Notes: generated by a model from the letters alone, not told the origin. A stretch of DNA of 64,000 bases from Anticarsia gemmatalis (GCF_050436995.1 NC_134775.1:1589124-1653123); one strand, 5' to 3'; counted from the first letter of the stretch, positions 15,607 to 26,221 are shown. A program made the numbers and translations.

Positions 15607-16053
15607 CCGAACATTTACTACGAAAACTTTCAAAGCGCTCTGGACGCCAAAGCGGCAGACTTATCAAAAAAAGTCTAAGAACAAAAAAGGTCGAGAATGA
15701 TGCCTTCTATAACGCCTATATGCCGCCAAGGTGTCCAATATTACCGTTTTCGTTTTTTTTTAAATATTGCTTTTTCATATATCATAGTGGTTTATATGAA
15801 AAGTACTAGAACAAAAAAATCAGCGCGCTAGCTCGACTTCGATCCCAAAGTCCGACATTTCTTAAAATGAAACCACTGTGCGGCGACGCGATGCCGCGCG
15901 GTGATACCCGCGCATCCTCGAGGACGCGCGAGCATTTTTTGTCAGGTTCAAGCAATTATGCACTTTATTTCAATGATCATAAAGTTGATTTTCAAGTGTG
16001 TTAAAAAAAACCTCTCCGCTGCGTTCCTCTCGGTCTGCGCTGACCCTAAGGCA
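15607..16053. other. Spacer after the Transib ORF; no gene seen
   Basis: Probably the 3' untranslated end of the Transib element followed by GC-rich sequence (15878-15935, with many CGCG). The heptamer CACTGTG at 15875-15881 resembles RSS/Transib-type termini, but no matching left end could be found, so it is not called as a terminus. Confidence 0.35.
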
Positions 16054-17621
16054 CTTGTCCCACCAAAAGCGAGTAAACGATTAACTATCGATCATTTTCT
16101 CGCTCAAGAAACGTACAATAGATATAACATTCCGTGTAAATAAAAGAGATGCATATACAAATAGTTGATCGCTGACTGTTCACACTGCCGGCGACGACTC
16201 GCTTTACTAGTTTTGTTGCTAATAGTGTCCGACCGAAACTTTCGGCGGAACCGAAACTCGACGCTCGTGAATTGTCGTGCGTCTCATTCGGCTAACTTCG
16301 TGGCAGTCTCGTGTTCACCGCTCTCGCCGGCTTAGTTCATCGTTGCCTAGTAGTCCACTCAAAAAAGCAAGTGTAGAGTGCGTGAGCCGGATCCTAAACA
16401 ATTTCTTCAGAAATTGGTTCAGGATGCTTAGAGAATAAACATACTAAAAATCACCGCGTCTAGGGGGGGCGCTGGAGTGGGGGGAGGGGGTTAAAGTTTC
16501 CATTTTTTAGTTTTTCACTAATATCTTTAAAACGGTTCGTTGTAGAGAAAAAGTGTCTTCTACATAATGAAAAATGATAAAATTGTCTACAACTTTTGTT
16601 ACACACACTTTATCGAAATTCTCATCAGTTTTCGAGCATCTGGCTCCGAAATAGTTAAAATGAATGTTTTTCAGATCATGAGTGAGTGTCATAAATGCGA
16701 AACTTTGCTTTTGAACTTCGGAACTAAATTACCTACACACTTAAAATATTGGATTTTGAATTTGTATTGCTTACTGGATAACTACATTTTCAGCGTTCTG
16801 GTATTATCCAGAGGTTCTCAATTAGAGGCCACGCTGAAAAACATTTCGCCGCATTTTCAGGCCCATATTTGTTGAAATAGGTACAAACCAGTAAACCAGT
16901 CAAATATTTACCGTGATTTTCTTGGACGTGATATATAATGATTTATTTGTTATAATGTGAGAAAACAAATTACAACAAATAACAAATTACTGCATCGTCT
17001 TTTCTCGCTTACCGCGCGAGTTACAGAGTCAATTTGTACAGATTTTTCGTATTTAGTACGTGTCATTTAATAATTCTTCTATTTGAATTTTAATTCTTAT
17101 TAAGCACCTAGTTTAAGTGTTGATTTTTTAATTTTTACCTGAAGTAATCCTTAATTTAACATGTTTATTATGTATTTAATGGCATAATGATATAAAAATA
17201 TATTTTTCACATAACTTAATTATTGCTTGTTTCATTTTACATCAAAGAAGCAAATAAAATTGTAAGAAATACATTACATTTCAGTATAAAACTGAAAATT
17301 TTAATATGTTTGTGTAAGTTTCGGTTTCGGCCGAAACTGAGATCAGAACCGAATATTCCGTTTCGGTTTCGGTTTAAAAACCAGTTTCGGTCGGACACTA
17401 GTTGCTAAGCGACAAGCTGTCAAAAATGGACTTGTCCCACCAACAGCGAGTAAACGATTAACTATCGATTATTTTCTCGCTCAAGAAACGTACAATAGAT
17501 ATAACATTCCGTGTAAATAAAAGAGATGCATGTACAAATAGTTGATCGCTGACTGATTACACTGCCGGCAACGACTCGCTTTACAAGTTTTGTTGCTAAG
17601 CGACAAGCTGTCAAAAATGGA
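16054..17621 (+). repeat. 191-bp tandem duplication split by a hAT element
   Basis: Copy 1 is 16054-16222 plus 17409-17430; copy 2 is 17431-17621. Both start CTTGTCCCACCAA and run through AGCGAGTAAACGATTAACT and TTGATCGCTGACTG to GACAAGCTGTCAAAAATGGA. They differ at a few positions. The hAT element inserted near the end of copy 1 with an 8-bp duplication. Function unknown. Confidence 0.85.
16223..17400. mobile_element. Non-autonomous hAT element (1178 bp)
   Basis: The 18-bp terminal inverted repeats are TAGTGTCCGACCGAAACT. Subterminal CCGAAAC motifs repeat at both ends. An exact 8-bp target duplication, GTTGCTAA, lies at 16215-16222 and 17401-17408. An 8-bp duplication with TAG ends is typical of hAT. 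Internal frames are short and no transposase is recognisable. Confidence 0.88.
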
Positions 17622-18350
17622 CTCGCCCAACGATTAGAACCATGGAAGGTATAAAAATAACTGGAAGAATCACTAAGAAAAATATATCAAATAAATTCAT
17701 ACTTTACTGCTCGTTAATAGAGTTTACTTTTGTTTAGTTTTAATGTCTGTTCGAGAAACGGTCTCGAGCGAGACTTACTTTTAAGGGCCTTTGTCTCTCT
17801 CTAACAGTTGTCACTGTATGATGTTTGTAACTTATGGTGGTAATTTTGAGATTATTACTGAATTTAAATTCGGTAATTGTTGTTTCATTAAACAGAAATT
17901 TGGTATAATAATAATCAAAAGTAGTTTTATACATTATTTATTGCTCTTGATTCTTGATGCACACTAAGGATAGTTTATATGTTGAAAATGTTATAATTCC
18001 GCTTATGCACTTTATTTTATTAATTTTAAAGTAGAATTTGGCTTTAAAATTATATTATTATTAATTATATTATTTATTTGGGTTATTTCAGGACGTAAGA
18101 AATTACAATTTCTACATGGCAATAAATTGTCAGTTTGACAACAACAAACAATAACAGCTGTTCTGTTGTGTTGTGAATGTTGTGTTATCAGAATCCAATA
18201 AGACGCTATAAAACTCGGATTTTATTCAAAATCACAACATTTTTGGACTAAAAAACATATACACTATCATTCTATTACTTAAATGCTTCCTTAAAATGTA
18301 CATTAACGCAAATATCAGCAAATAATTTGATATAATTAGATTAAAACAAA
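17622..18350 (+). promoter_or_regulatory. Upstream region of the ZAD zinc-finger gene
   Basis: AT-rich stretch leading to the ATG at 18351. It should contain the promoter and 5' leader by position. No clear TATA or initiator could be singled out. The leader context before the ATG is TTAAAACAAAATGATG, acceptable for an insect start. Confidence 0.4.
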
Positions 18351-18494
18351 ATGATGGACGATACTGAAATAAAACATGAATTTCCTTCTACAAACGAAAG
18401 TTGCAGCGTTTGTTTAAGCGTGGGGAGAAAGCTTCATCAATTAGGAGCTTATACAGACGTGTTTAAAAAGATTGTATTCGGATTTGATTACTAT
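18351..18494 (+). CDS. ZAD-C2H2 zinc-finger gene, exon 1 (first half of ZAD)
   Basis: Begins MMDDTEIKHEF and carries CSVCLSVGRKLHQLGAYTD, the first Cys pair of a zinc-finger-associated domain (ZAD). The ZAD is an insect-specific dimerisation domain found at the N-terminus of C2H2 transcription factors. The exon is 48 codons and ends at a good donor, TAT|GTGAGT, in phase 0. The second Cys pair is in the next exon at 22226. Intron 1 is 3.7 kb and holds a complete hAT transposon. Confidence 0.85.
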
Positions 18495-18840
18495 GTGAGT
18501 GAAAACTTTTCACTTTCCTACTTAGTTTTCATTGTGTTTTTATGCGCTTAGAATGATCATTCATAGTTTTGCTAGTTTAGTAATATTAAAAATAGTCTAT
18601 ATTAATTTAGGTTGTATAAATTATTCAATGTGAAACAATTTTGAGTGTTATTTAAGTTATTTTTCTAACGCGCAACGTTTTGCGATACTGACACAGGGAT
18701 GGTTAATACATATTCATGTCAATTGTGTGTAAAGAGATGAGTATATCGTATATTGACTTATTATGAGCAGGTTGTTATAATAATCTAACATGATAGCCAT
18801 TGGCAGCAACACTAAATGACTAAAGCATGAACTACAAAAC

Positions 18841-21800
18841 TAGGGATGTGTCGTTGAAGGTTTTTCCGTCAACGAAACGTTAACGTTGATTCTCGTTCGT
18901 CAACTAGTTAATCAACTAGTTAATTTCGTCAACGAGTTAACGGGCAACGAAAGTCCACTAGCGTTATTAACGCTTCGACGTTATAGACAATAGACTTGAA
19001 TAGACATCGTGTAAAAATTTTGTATGTAATGTAATTTTAGTAACAATTTAAAGTTTAAATTAAACAGTGTATGTACACAATGAAATTGGATAAAATAAGA
19101 TGAAATAATTTTACCTAGTTACCATCTAGATGACCTTCCCTTCATACTTTATTCAGGCTTAGGATTGACTGAATGTAACGTAGCGCATTGTTATGAGATA
19201 ATATTCAGGCGTATTTAAAAGATCATCTGATTATATGTACATAATTATTATTTACAATTTTTTTTTTAGTTTTAATTTTTTTTTTGTATTTATTTTAAGA
19301 AGTTTTTTTTTACTTTTTTTAGTATTTCTTTATTATTTTTTTAATATTACAATTATTTATACCCTTTGAAACGATCTTCAGATGAATTCACGTTTAGAAA
19401 CATGATTTGTTCCACTTTGCTCGTGGTCAGTCTTGTACGTCTTTGGTTGATTATCAGACCAGTTTTGGAGAACATCCTTTCACAAGGGACAGATGTTGAT
19501 ACTATATTACAATGCTTCACAAATATTTTTTTTAAATTAGGGTATACAAATTGATGTTTTTTCCACCATTCCAATGGGCAATTCAAATTTCCTAATTGAT
19601 CTTTTCTTGGTAACAGTTCATCGGACAGATACATATCTACCTCCTTTATGGCCTTTGAAAGTGGCGTTCCTTGGGTAGTAGTATTCGCAATCATCTGATC
19701 AAAAATGTTCCAGGGATTTAACTCATCATTGTTGCTTAAACAATCAGCTGAAACTGTAGATGCAGTGTTATTTTCTGTACTATTTGCGATCAATGCAGCA
19801 ACCATTTTTCTTACTCTTTCTTTAACTTTATGAACTTCATTTTGATCGCAAAATCCTTGGGTTTTGAACCGGGGATCCATAAAAGTACACAAGGAAAAGG
19901 TGCCACTTTGTTCGATAATACCAAAACGCTCAATTAAGCCGGACTTTAATAACAAGGCGATGTCTATGACGGTAGCTAATAAGTCTGTCCTGTTAATTAT
20001 TTTTTCACATGCTTCTTTTAGGCATCGTGTGACAACTATAACAGAACTTCCTGATACATATTTCTCCCCACTCATCGAAGCGGTCATTTCTGCAAACGGT
20101 CTCAAAATTTGACACAATTGTGCATATAATGTCCAATCTTCGGTTGTAATTACAGGTAGATGACTATCAGTAAAAGCTAAAGTGGCACGAACAGCTTCTT
20201 CAAGCTCAACAAATCTTGTCAGCATAAAATATGTTGAGTTCCACCTCGTATCTACGGCTTGGCTCAGTCGTTTTGGTTCCTTGCCTTGTTGTACTTGATA
20301 TTTTTGCAACCTCTCTGAAGAGAGCGTGCTTTTTTTAACGTGTGCAACAATTCTCTTAACTTTGGCAACGTCATTCTCGACATATTTTAGGGCATTCTCA
20401 ACAATTAAATTCAAAGTATGTGCATAGCACCCAAAATTCTTCCACCCTATGTCTTGGACTGCTTTGAGTATATTTGCGGCATTATCAGTTACCATAAAGT
20501 TAACTTTTTCTTTAATTCCAAACTTGTCTACCAATGCTATTATTTCTGTGGCAATATTTTCTGATGTATGTTGCCCGGGAAAATTACAACATCCTAACAA
20601 GACTGTTTTGAATTGAAGGTCATCCGTTAAATAATGACCTGTGAGAGCTAAGTAGCTCTCAGTTTTTAAAGATGTCCACATATCGGCAGTTAGACATATA
20701 GAGCTGACTTCGTTTTGTATTTGCTCTCGGATTAGATCGAAGGTTTTAGTGTAGGCCTGTTGCATCAACGAGTTTGATAGAGTTTTTCTGGCAGGTAACT
20801 CATAACCTGGTATCCATCGGCAAAATTTCTTGAAAGCCCTTTCCTCGACAATAGAAAAGGGATGGAATGAATCTATACACAAGTCTAACAAATCGGAATT
20901 TATTAAGTTCCTTTGTTCAATGCTAATTTTTTTATTAATAAAATCTGTCATAATGCGCTGACGTTTCTTTACAACAGTCTCACTCTCGGTATTCTCAACT
21001 GTGTGCACAGAAGCTACGGTTGTGTGGGTTGGTCCTGGCATAGATACATTACCTAGTAATATCGACGGAGGCGAAGGTTGCGAGGAAAAAGCAGATGTAA
21101 AAACTGTAATATGCTTCCTTCTCAAATGGCTTTTCAAATTTGCTGTGGTCGATTTATAAGAGATTTTTTCTTTACATACATTGCAAATAGCTTTCCCGCT
21201 AGAATTATCCTTTTCAAAATGTAGCCACAAATCACTATTACGTCCCGACATTATTTTAACTAGGTAACAAATTCAGCCCTTTATATTAATTATATTTACA
21301 AAATTAAACTAATTATATTTACAGAAACCGATTAATACACTAAACTATAGTTATAAATTTACGACGCTGATAATACTTAAGTATTTACGCGAATAATCTA
21401 TTCGTTACATTGAGCGCGACTGGTCACAAACTGTCAATAGAGAAATTCGAAATGAATTGAATTACGAACAAATAATTTCGTAAATCTGTACACAAACAAA
21501 CCAGTTTAAACTGGTTTCTCTCGGGCCGAGAGCGCGACCACGTTCCTGTTCATTCCAGTGAGATAATAATAAGCATGAATACGATTCCTTTTCTATTCTA
21601 AAATATTGTACAAAAAATATAAATTCTCATTTCAAATAATAATTATGTCATGATCGTCCTAATGTCCGTCTATTTACCTTTAAAGTTTATTAATGTACTT
21701 AAGTTTATTTTAAAGTAACCAAACATAAGTTACGTTGAAAATAACAAAACGTTGCGTTTAGTTTCTCGTAAACTAACAAACGATGAAACGATTTAACTCG

Positions 21801-21937
21801 TAGTAAACGTTTTGACTTCCGTTGACTTCGTTCGTTGAGGAATTCAACTAGTTGATTTATAAACGGTTAACGTTAACGCCGTTGACGAGTAATCAACAGT
21901 TGATTCAACGAGTTCGTTGATTCAACGCCCATCACTA
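18841..21937. mobile_element. Complete autonomous hAT transposon (3097 bp)
   Basis: Ends are TAGGGATGTG-CGTTGAA-like on the left and TAGTGATGGGCGTTGAA (reverse complement) on the right. An exact 8-bp target duplication, TACAAAAC, lies at 18833-18840 and 21938-21945. Subterminal zones at both ends are crowded with CAACGA, GTTAACGTT and CAACTAGTT motifs, likely transposase-binding sites. The single transposase gene is intact. TAGGGATG ends resemble those of Ac-type hAT elements. It sits in intron 1 of the zinc-finger gene, transcribed against it. Confidence 0.92.
19353..21251 (-). CDS. hAT transposase, intact
   Basis: 632 residues. N-terminal BED zinc finger (residues ~5-45: WLHFEK, CNVCKEK, HLRRKH). 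The RNase H-like catalytic core follows, with LTADMWTS for the first Asp, FMVTDNAANI for the second, the CYAHTLNLIV block, and the CDTRWNST-like VDTRWNSTYFML block. The C-terminal hATC dimerisation domain has PLEWWKKHQFVYPNL and SVPCERMFSKTG. Length and domain order match functional hAT transposases and there is no stop or frameshift, so the element may be or may recently have been active. A domesticated ZBED-type gene is the alternative, but terminal repeats plus target duplication argue for a transposon. Confidence 0.93.
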   Translation of the reverse strand: MSGRNSDLWLHFEKDNSSGKAICNVCKEKISYKSTTANLKSHLRRKHITVFTSAFSSQPSPPSILLGNVSMPGPTHTTVASVHTVENTESETVVKKRQRIMTDFINKKISIEQRNLINSDLLDLCIDSFHPFSIVEERAFKKFCRWIPGYELPARKTLSNSLMQQAYTKTFDLIREQIQNEVSSICLTADMWTSLKTESYLALTGHYLTDDLQFKTVLLGCCNFPGQHTSENIATEIIALVDKFGIKEKVNFMVTDNAANILKAVQDIGWKNFGCYAHTLNLIVENALKYVENDVAKVKRIVAHVKKSTLSSERLQKYQVQQGKEPKRLSQAVDTRWNSTYFMLTRFVELEEAVRATLAFTDSHLPVITTEDWTLYAQLCQILRPFAEMTASMSGEKYVSGSSVIVVTRCLKEACEKIINRTDLLATVIDIALLLKSGLIERFGIIEQSGTFSLCTFMDPRFKTQGFCDQNEVHKVKERVRKMVAALIANSTENNTASTVSADCLSNNDELNPWNIFDQMIANTTTQGTPLSKAIKEVDMYLSDELLPRKDQLGNLNCPLEWWKKHQFVYPNLKKIFVKHCNIVSTSVPCERMFSKTGLIINQRRTRLTTSKVEQIMFLNVNSSEDRFKGYK

Positions 21938-21945
21938 TACAAAAC

Positions 21946-22225
21946 CTTCATACAAGAATTACATACATAACAACATGACTGTTATACCCAAAGGTGAAGG
22001 CAGAGGTATATGATATACACCCACATTTCATCAATAGCAATGTCTTTTGCCATATACCAGGCACATTACTGAACTCCGGACTACTATTGGGAATTATTAA
22101 CAAAATTGATTAGTAGAGACCAATAGTGCCAACTTTCACAAATAATTCCACAATCAGCCATCAGATACACAACCGACTGCCCCACAATACAGTTGAGAAA
22201 TAAATATGTTTATTTAATTTTCCAG
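21946..22225 (+). other. 3' part of intron 1 of the zinc-finger gene
   Basis: Ordinary AT-rich intron sequence between the hAT target duplication and the acceptor TTTAATTTTCCAG at 22225. Nothing else recognised. Confidence 0.6.
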
Positions 22226-22342
22226 AGTCATACACTGTCAGAAAACATCCAATTATGTTGGGAATGTGTTGCTGTACTCAAAAAAGTTTGTATATTCCAA
22301 CAACAACTGCGCAAGGCTCAAGAAATGCTTCATATGGGACAG
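22226..22342 (+). CDS. ZAD-C2H2 gene, exon 2 (second half of ZAD)
   Basis: 39 codons from the acceptor ...TTCCAG to the donor CAG|GTTGGT. It encodes LCWECVAVLKKVCIFQQQLR, giving the second Cys pair and the helical end of the ZAD. It is in phase with exon 1. The main donor leaves phase 0, which does not match the open frame of exon 3. A second, weaker donor 4 bases downstream (GTTG|GTTACT, 22346) would match it; alternatively a short exon in between has been missed. Confidence 0.8.
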
Positions 22343-22552
22343 GTTGGTTACTAATTTGAAGTATAGTATACTTACTCCTGAGGAACTCAAGGTTAAGTAG
22401 GTAACAGCTGCGCAGATTAATCTCTCGGGTTAAGCTATGCTTGCCGAGGTAGATCTTTGGGTTTGTGATCATATTATAGAGTTCCTTAGAGTATTGGAAT
22501 AAACATTAATTTGTGGGTCCTAGCTGTCATTTATAAATAATAATAATAATAA

Positions 22553-23283
22553 GCCCGCAGGGCACCTTGAGGCGAGGTGACGGGGAGTAGCGACCCCGCG
22601 ATACCTGAGTGCTCCAGGGGGAAGACACCCTTCCTCATCTCCGGCTTGCCTTAGTTGGCTAGTCGGAGTGAAAACTGACGAGAAAGCGGTCCCCCGCCTC
22701 TGGCTTGCCTTCATTGGCCGTCCAGAGTGGAGTCGCAAGAGCAGAGCTCCCACTCTGCTCGGAGGACGGATGCTGAGCGTAAGTGGCTAGTGGGCCAGTG
22801 ATGCCGGACCCTCAGGGAGCAAATGATCTGAGTTTAACGTCCAGCGAGGCCTCTCCGTCCTTCAGCCGCTCACGTCCCTGTTGCCCCCTTGTTGCTATTT
22901 ATGCGACTTGTTTAGGGTGGCCCAGTTTGTGAGTTGGCAAGTCTCCGCCTGCCATTTATACATGTTTCCAACATTGCTATCGGCAGGCGCCATAGTCCCC
23001 ATAGATACCCTGGTTGCAGTCCACAAGCACCCCATCCCAATAGCCCAAGTAGTTTTTCCAGTTAGTCCTGCCATAGTCCCACACAGTCCGGTGATTGTCC
23101 TTTGGTGCATTTTATAGTGTAAACAGGGATAATCACCGGATTGTGACACCATACATTGTTAAAAAATTAAAGCCGTCTAAAAAGGGCCTCTACGTGTTGG
23201 CTTCGGCCCCACGCACGCCTACCAAAAGTCCGGGACTCTGTAGTCCCGAGATATAAAACAGACGTACATAATAATAATAATAG
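22553..23283 (+). repeat. Single dispersed copy of the ~735-bp structured repeat
   Basis: Same unit as the array at 8550-12971: GCCCGCAGGGCACC start, the 5' hairpins, the GTGATTGTCC...GGATAATCAC inverted repeat, and the final GGGACT/AGTCCC hairpin. It is flanked on both sides by AAT runs and lies in intron 2 of the zinc-finger gene. It shows that the unit moves or is copied singly, with AAT at its borders. Confidence 0.85.
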
Positions 23284-23404
23284 ATCATTTTATTTTCAAG
23301 CTACAATGGCTCATAGATATATGTATACCTTACAAACTAACATATATATTAAGTATTTCATATTGTTATTAGTAAATAAAACTTAAGACTATGTTAGTAG
23401 CACT

Positions 23405-24319
23405 TCACTTAAACACAGTGTCGTTGGTGCTATCCTGTGGTATAAGTCCGCGGAAGCGACGGAATACCACGCCCACGGGCCAAAAGTTCTCCTTCATGAC
23501 GAGGGGCAGCACGTCGTTTGGGACACGCACCACAAACGACTTGAAACCGACGTTACGGCGCGCCTCCAACAGCTGCACCCTCATCTGGTACTTGGTCCTC
23601 TTAGAGATATACGTCACGACATCCTCCTTCTTGGTGAGGTAGTGCAGACGTGAGACGGACACCGGTGTGGTCGGTATCGCGGCTCTTAAGCACGGTGTTG
23701 GCTCTTTAGGAGCCGTACCGCTGCGATTCTGGGTTCGTGTGGCGCGCTTTTTTCTTTGAACCTTCACGAAACCCTCGTCGTCTTCGTTCCCATTCCCCGT
23801 ATCCTTTGGTAAGAATTTAGTTTTGGGAACAGCAGTGCTCGCCGTAACGCTCGCAAAGTCTCTTATTTGAGTCTTCACGGGGGCTGCAGGCCGTGGCAGC
23901 GGGACGGGGCGAGCGGTGCGCGCGACGTCACACGGTGATGTCACAGGGGCAGGGGCGGGGGTGGGGGTAGCGGGGGCGCTGCACTCCACAGTACGCGACG
24001 GATGCGCGTCGGATATGCTGACGCAGAGTTCAACGACGGCAAATCGACGACTCGCCGGCACGTGTTGACATTCGATGCATCGGGTGTTGACCTAGAAACC
24101 GACACCTCAATGCGCAAATCGTTTATTTCTTTACGCAAATCGGTGACGGTATTCTGGGATGCATCTAACTTCACTAACACATCCGCAAGGCTGGCCTTCA
24201 GCGACACGATGTCCTTCAGAAGGCTGGTTACATCGACGTGGTCGAAGGTGACAGGGGGCAGCTTGTGCAGCTCCTTCGCCACAAACGTCGGCACATCGTC
24301 GGGAAAGATCTTTGACTGT
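23405..24319 (-). pseudogene. ORF1-like fragment of a non-LTR element (frameshifted)
   Basis: Two overlapping minus-strand frames that together look like one protein. The first (from ~24319) has a coiled coil (LLKDIVSLKASLADVLVKL). The second (24061-23405) has a Pro-rich linker and a basic globular end with MRVQLLEARRNVGFKSFVV and FWPVGVVFRRFRG. This pairing resembles the PHD/coiled-coil ORF1 proteins of CR1-type elements in moths; no zinc finger is left here. A frameshift lies near 24060. Downstream, AATAAA near 23290 precedes an (ATT)n tract. The 5' edge at 24319 looks like a splice acceptor (TTAACCACAG), so a degenerate host exon is an alternative. Confidence 0.5.
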
Positions 24320-24574
24320 GGTTAACAGTAGTCAGAAGCTTGAAAGTCTGAAAACCAGTCTTACCAAGTGGTATCATCAAATTATAACCCAGGTAACTGG
24401 GTTGTAGAGGTCCAATAGGCAGCCACTCCATGTAAAATACTGGTATTTAGCTGCATCTGGTAAGCCATTTTGAACACAGTTAGAAGACAGGCTAGGCTGA
24501 TGGTGACCTATTATTGTAAACCTTATATAAAATATTTTTTTAACATTAATATATCTTTTTTCAATTTGTTTCAG

Positions 24575-25025
24575 CCCTACATCTACGGTACACTATCAGG
24601 CCTAACCACAGTAATTATAAACGACACACAACTCACACTGTTTACATACATGAGAGTATTCACAATGATGTTAAACCACACAGTGATACACTAGGTGATG
24701 AGGTGATACAGTGTGATGTAAACTCCGTGGCGCAGTGGTTTAGGTCGCCACGCTGATACCACTGTGGCAGGAGGTCGTGGGTTCGATTCCCACACGGGAC
24801 AATTATTTGTGCGATCCACAAATAATTGTTTCGGGTCTGGTTGTGCTTTGTGTCCGTTGTTTGTATGTTTGTAAAAGTCCCCGCGACACAAGAGCAATTC
24901 TTAGTGCGGGAGTTGTCTTTTTTTTTTTAAAAAGAAAAAAAGAAAAAACTGTGATGATACAAGTGTTAGTGATGTAGTTGATGATGGTGATGTTAAAATT
25001 GAAGAAATATCAGCTAAAGTTGTAG
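24575..25025 (+). CDS. ZAD-C2H2 gene, exon 3 (acidic linker), carrying a SINE
   Basis: From the acceptor TTTGTTTCAG to the donor TTGTAG|GTAGGT. In the frame that joins exon 4 correctly, it encodes a His/Asp-rich linker: HESIHNDVKPHSDTLGDEV, then after the SINE CDDTSVSDVVDDGDVKIEE. A tRNA-derived SINE (24719-24948) is inserted inside it with target duplication TGTGATG and brings in a stop. A donor-like GTAAAC at 24718 and an AG at 24934 would remove most of the SINE as a 217-base intron and keep the frame. Without such splicing the gene is broken. Confidence 0.55.
24719..24948 (+). mobile_element. tRNA-derived SINE (family A) in exon 3
   Basis: It has a Pol III box A (TGGCGCAGTGGTTTAGG) and box B (GGTTCGATTCC) in its tRNA-like head. 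The body reads ATTATTTGTGCGATCCAC, and it ends with an A-rich tail. Target duplication TGTGATG lies at 24712-24718 and 24950-24956. A close copy on the minus strand lies at 39470-39708. Confidence 0.88.
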
Positions 25026-25047
25026 GTAGGTGTTTAAATTTAATGAA

Positions 25048-25332
25048 GTTTTTTTTTGGCATTAATGTCCCACTGTAGGGCAAGGGTCTCCTTCCAAACG
25101 AGAGAGGAGTGTCAAGTGCGGGTTGGAGACTTTGACTTAACATGTCCTCAATAAAGGTATTAAACAAATTTTAGGCATGCAAGGTTTCCTCACAATGTTT
25201 ACCTTCACCGTTTCAACAAGTGATAATTATTTCTAATTCACACATAACTTCGAAATATCATTGGTTTGTTGCCCTGAGTTCGAACCTGCAACCACTTGCA
25301 TGGGAGGTGCCTACTTAAACCAGTCGACCTTT
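25048..25332 (-). mobile_element. tRNA-derived SINE (family B), intron 3
   Basis: Minus-strand reading begins near GTCGACTGG, has box B GGTTCGAACTC, the body GTGAGGAAACCTTGCATGCC and CCAACCCGCACTTG, and an A-rich tail after CAGTGGGACATTAATG. This layout is typical of abundant lepidopteran SINEs. A partial copy is at 29250-29466. Confidence 0.75.
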
Positions 25333-25382
25333 ATTTTTAAAAGTCCCTGTGACACAGGAGCAATTCTTAGTACGGGAGATAA
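25333..25382 (+). mobile_element. SINE family A, 3' tail fragment
   Basis: Matches only the end of family A (AAAAGTCCCTGTGACACAGGAGCAATTCTTAGT). Truncated remnant next to the family B copy. Confidence 0.6.
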
Positions 25383-25442
25383 ATGTCTTAATTTTTAATT
25401 AATTTGTTAATAATATTACTAATCTATTTTTCTAATTTTCAG

Positions 25443-25705
25443 AACCAAAAAAGCCCAAGAACAACCGCTGGGCAACAAAACGAGCGTTGCAGAATAAAAA
25501 ACCAAAATTTAAAATCATCACAGAATATAAAAGTAGTCGGTTTAAAAGAGTTGAAATGAAAAATGAAGAAGTAAAATCTTATTTAGAAGAACAGAGGGGT
25601 AGTGAAGAGTTTTTATTAAAGAAGAATAAAAGATGTGTTGATTGTGTGTTGTTGTTTGTTGATGAGAAAACATTGGAACAACATTGTAAAGATTATCATA
25701 ATAAG
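25443..25705 (+). CDS. ZAD-C2H2 gene, exon 4 (basic linker, first finger)
   Basis: Follows acceptor TCTAATTTTCAG and joins exon 3 in frame. It encodes a Lys/Arg-rich linker (EPKKPKNNRWATKRALQNKK), probably a nuclear localisation signal, then the finger CVDCVLLFVDEKTLEQHCKDYH (C-X2-C-X12-H-X4-H). It ends AAG|GTTGGT in phase 0. Confidence 0.85.
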
Positions 25706-26021
25706 GTTGGTATATGATTGTGTCTGAAGTACAGTGGTGGAATGGAAATGCGTAGTTTTAATTTCGACTGCCTCCGTGCCTGGTTCAATTCCCACATACA
25801 TTATGTATGCATGTTTTACTAATATGAAAATGGGGCGCTGATTTTTTCCTTGCAACGTACCGGCATTAGCCCTTAAAAGTTCGGAACCTATTGTCTATAA
25901 CTATTAATCTATTATATTTCCACGTAAATGTTTCACTAGTCGTCCATTTAAAATCTCAAAAAATCCTTTGAAACTTTTATATTCAATACCTCAAAATAAA
26001 TCGTAATTTACCATATTCCAG
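25706..26021 (+). other. Intron 4 with a SINE-like remnant
   Basis: Contains a worn tRNA-like box B (CCTGGTTCAATTCCCACATAC, near 25780-25800) suggesting an old SINE. Otherwise plain intron ending ACCATATTCCAG. Confidence 0.45.
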
Positions 26022-26221
26022 TCGTCGCCATACATTTGCGACACGTGTTCATCGAGGTTCTCGAACAAGCGCCATCTATCGGCGCACATACAACAACACA
26101 GGTACAAGTACGCGTGCACTCTCTGTGACTACAGCTGTCACGACAAGACGCTGAGATCGACTCATTGTAAGAGAAGACATCCTAAAATATTCCAGTGTGT
26201 TAAATGCTTGCTGAATTCCGG
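26022..26221 (+). CDS. ZAD-C2H2 gene, exon 5 (fingers 2, 3 and start of 4)
   Basis: Encodes YICDTCSSRFSNKRHLSAHI (finger 2), YACTLCDYSCHDKTLRSTHC (finger 3) and the Cys pair FQCVKC of finger 4. The finger is interrupted by the intron after LLNSG. Donor is CCGG|GTGAGA. Phase and frame join exon 6 exactly. Confidence 0.9.

Noticed and set aside
15875..15881. CACTGTG as the right end of the Transib element
   Set aside because: No matching left terminus or 5-bp target duplication could be found, so the match may be chance.
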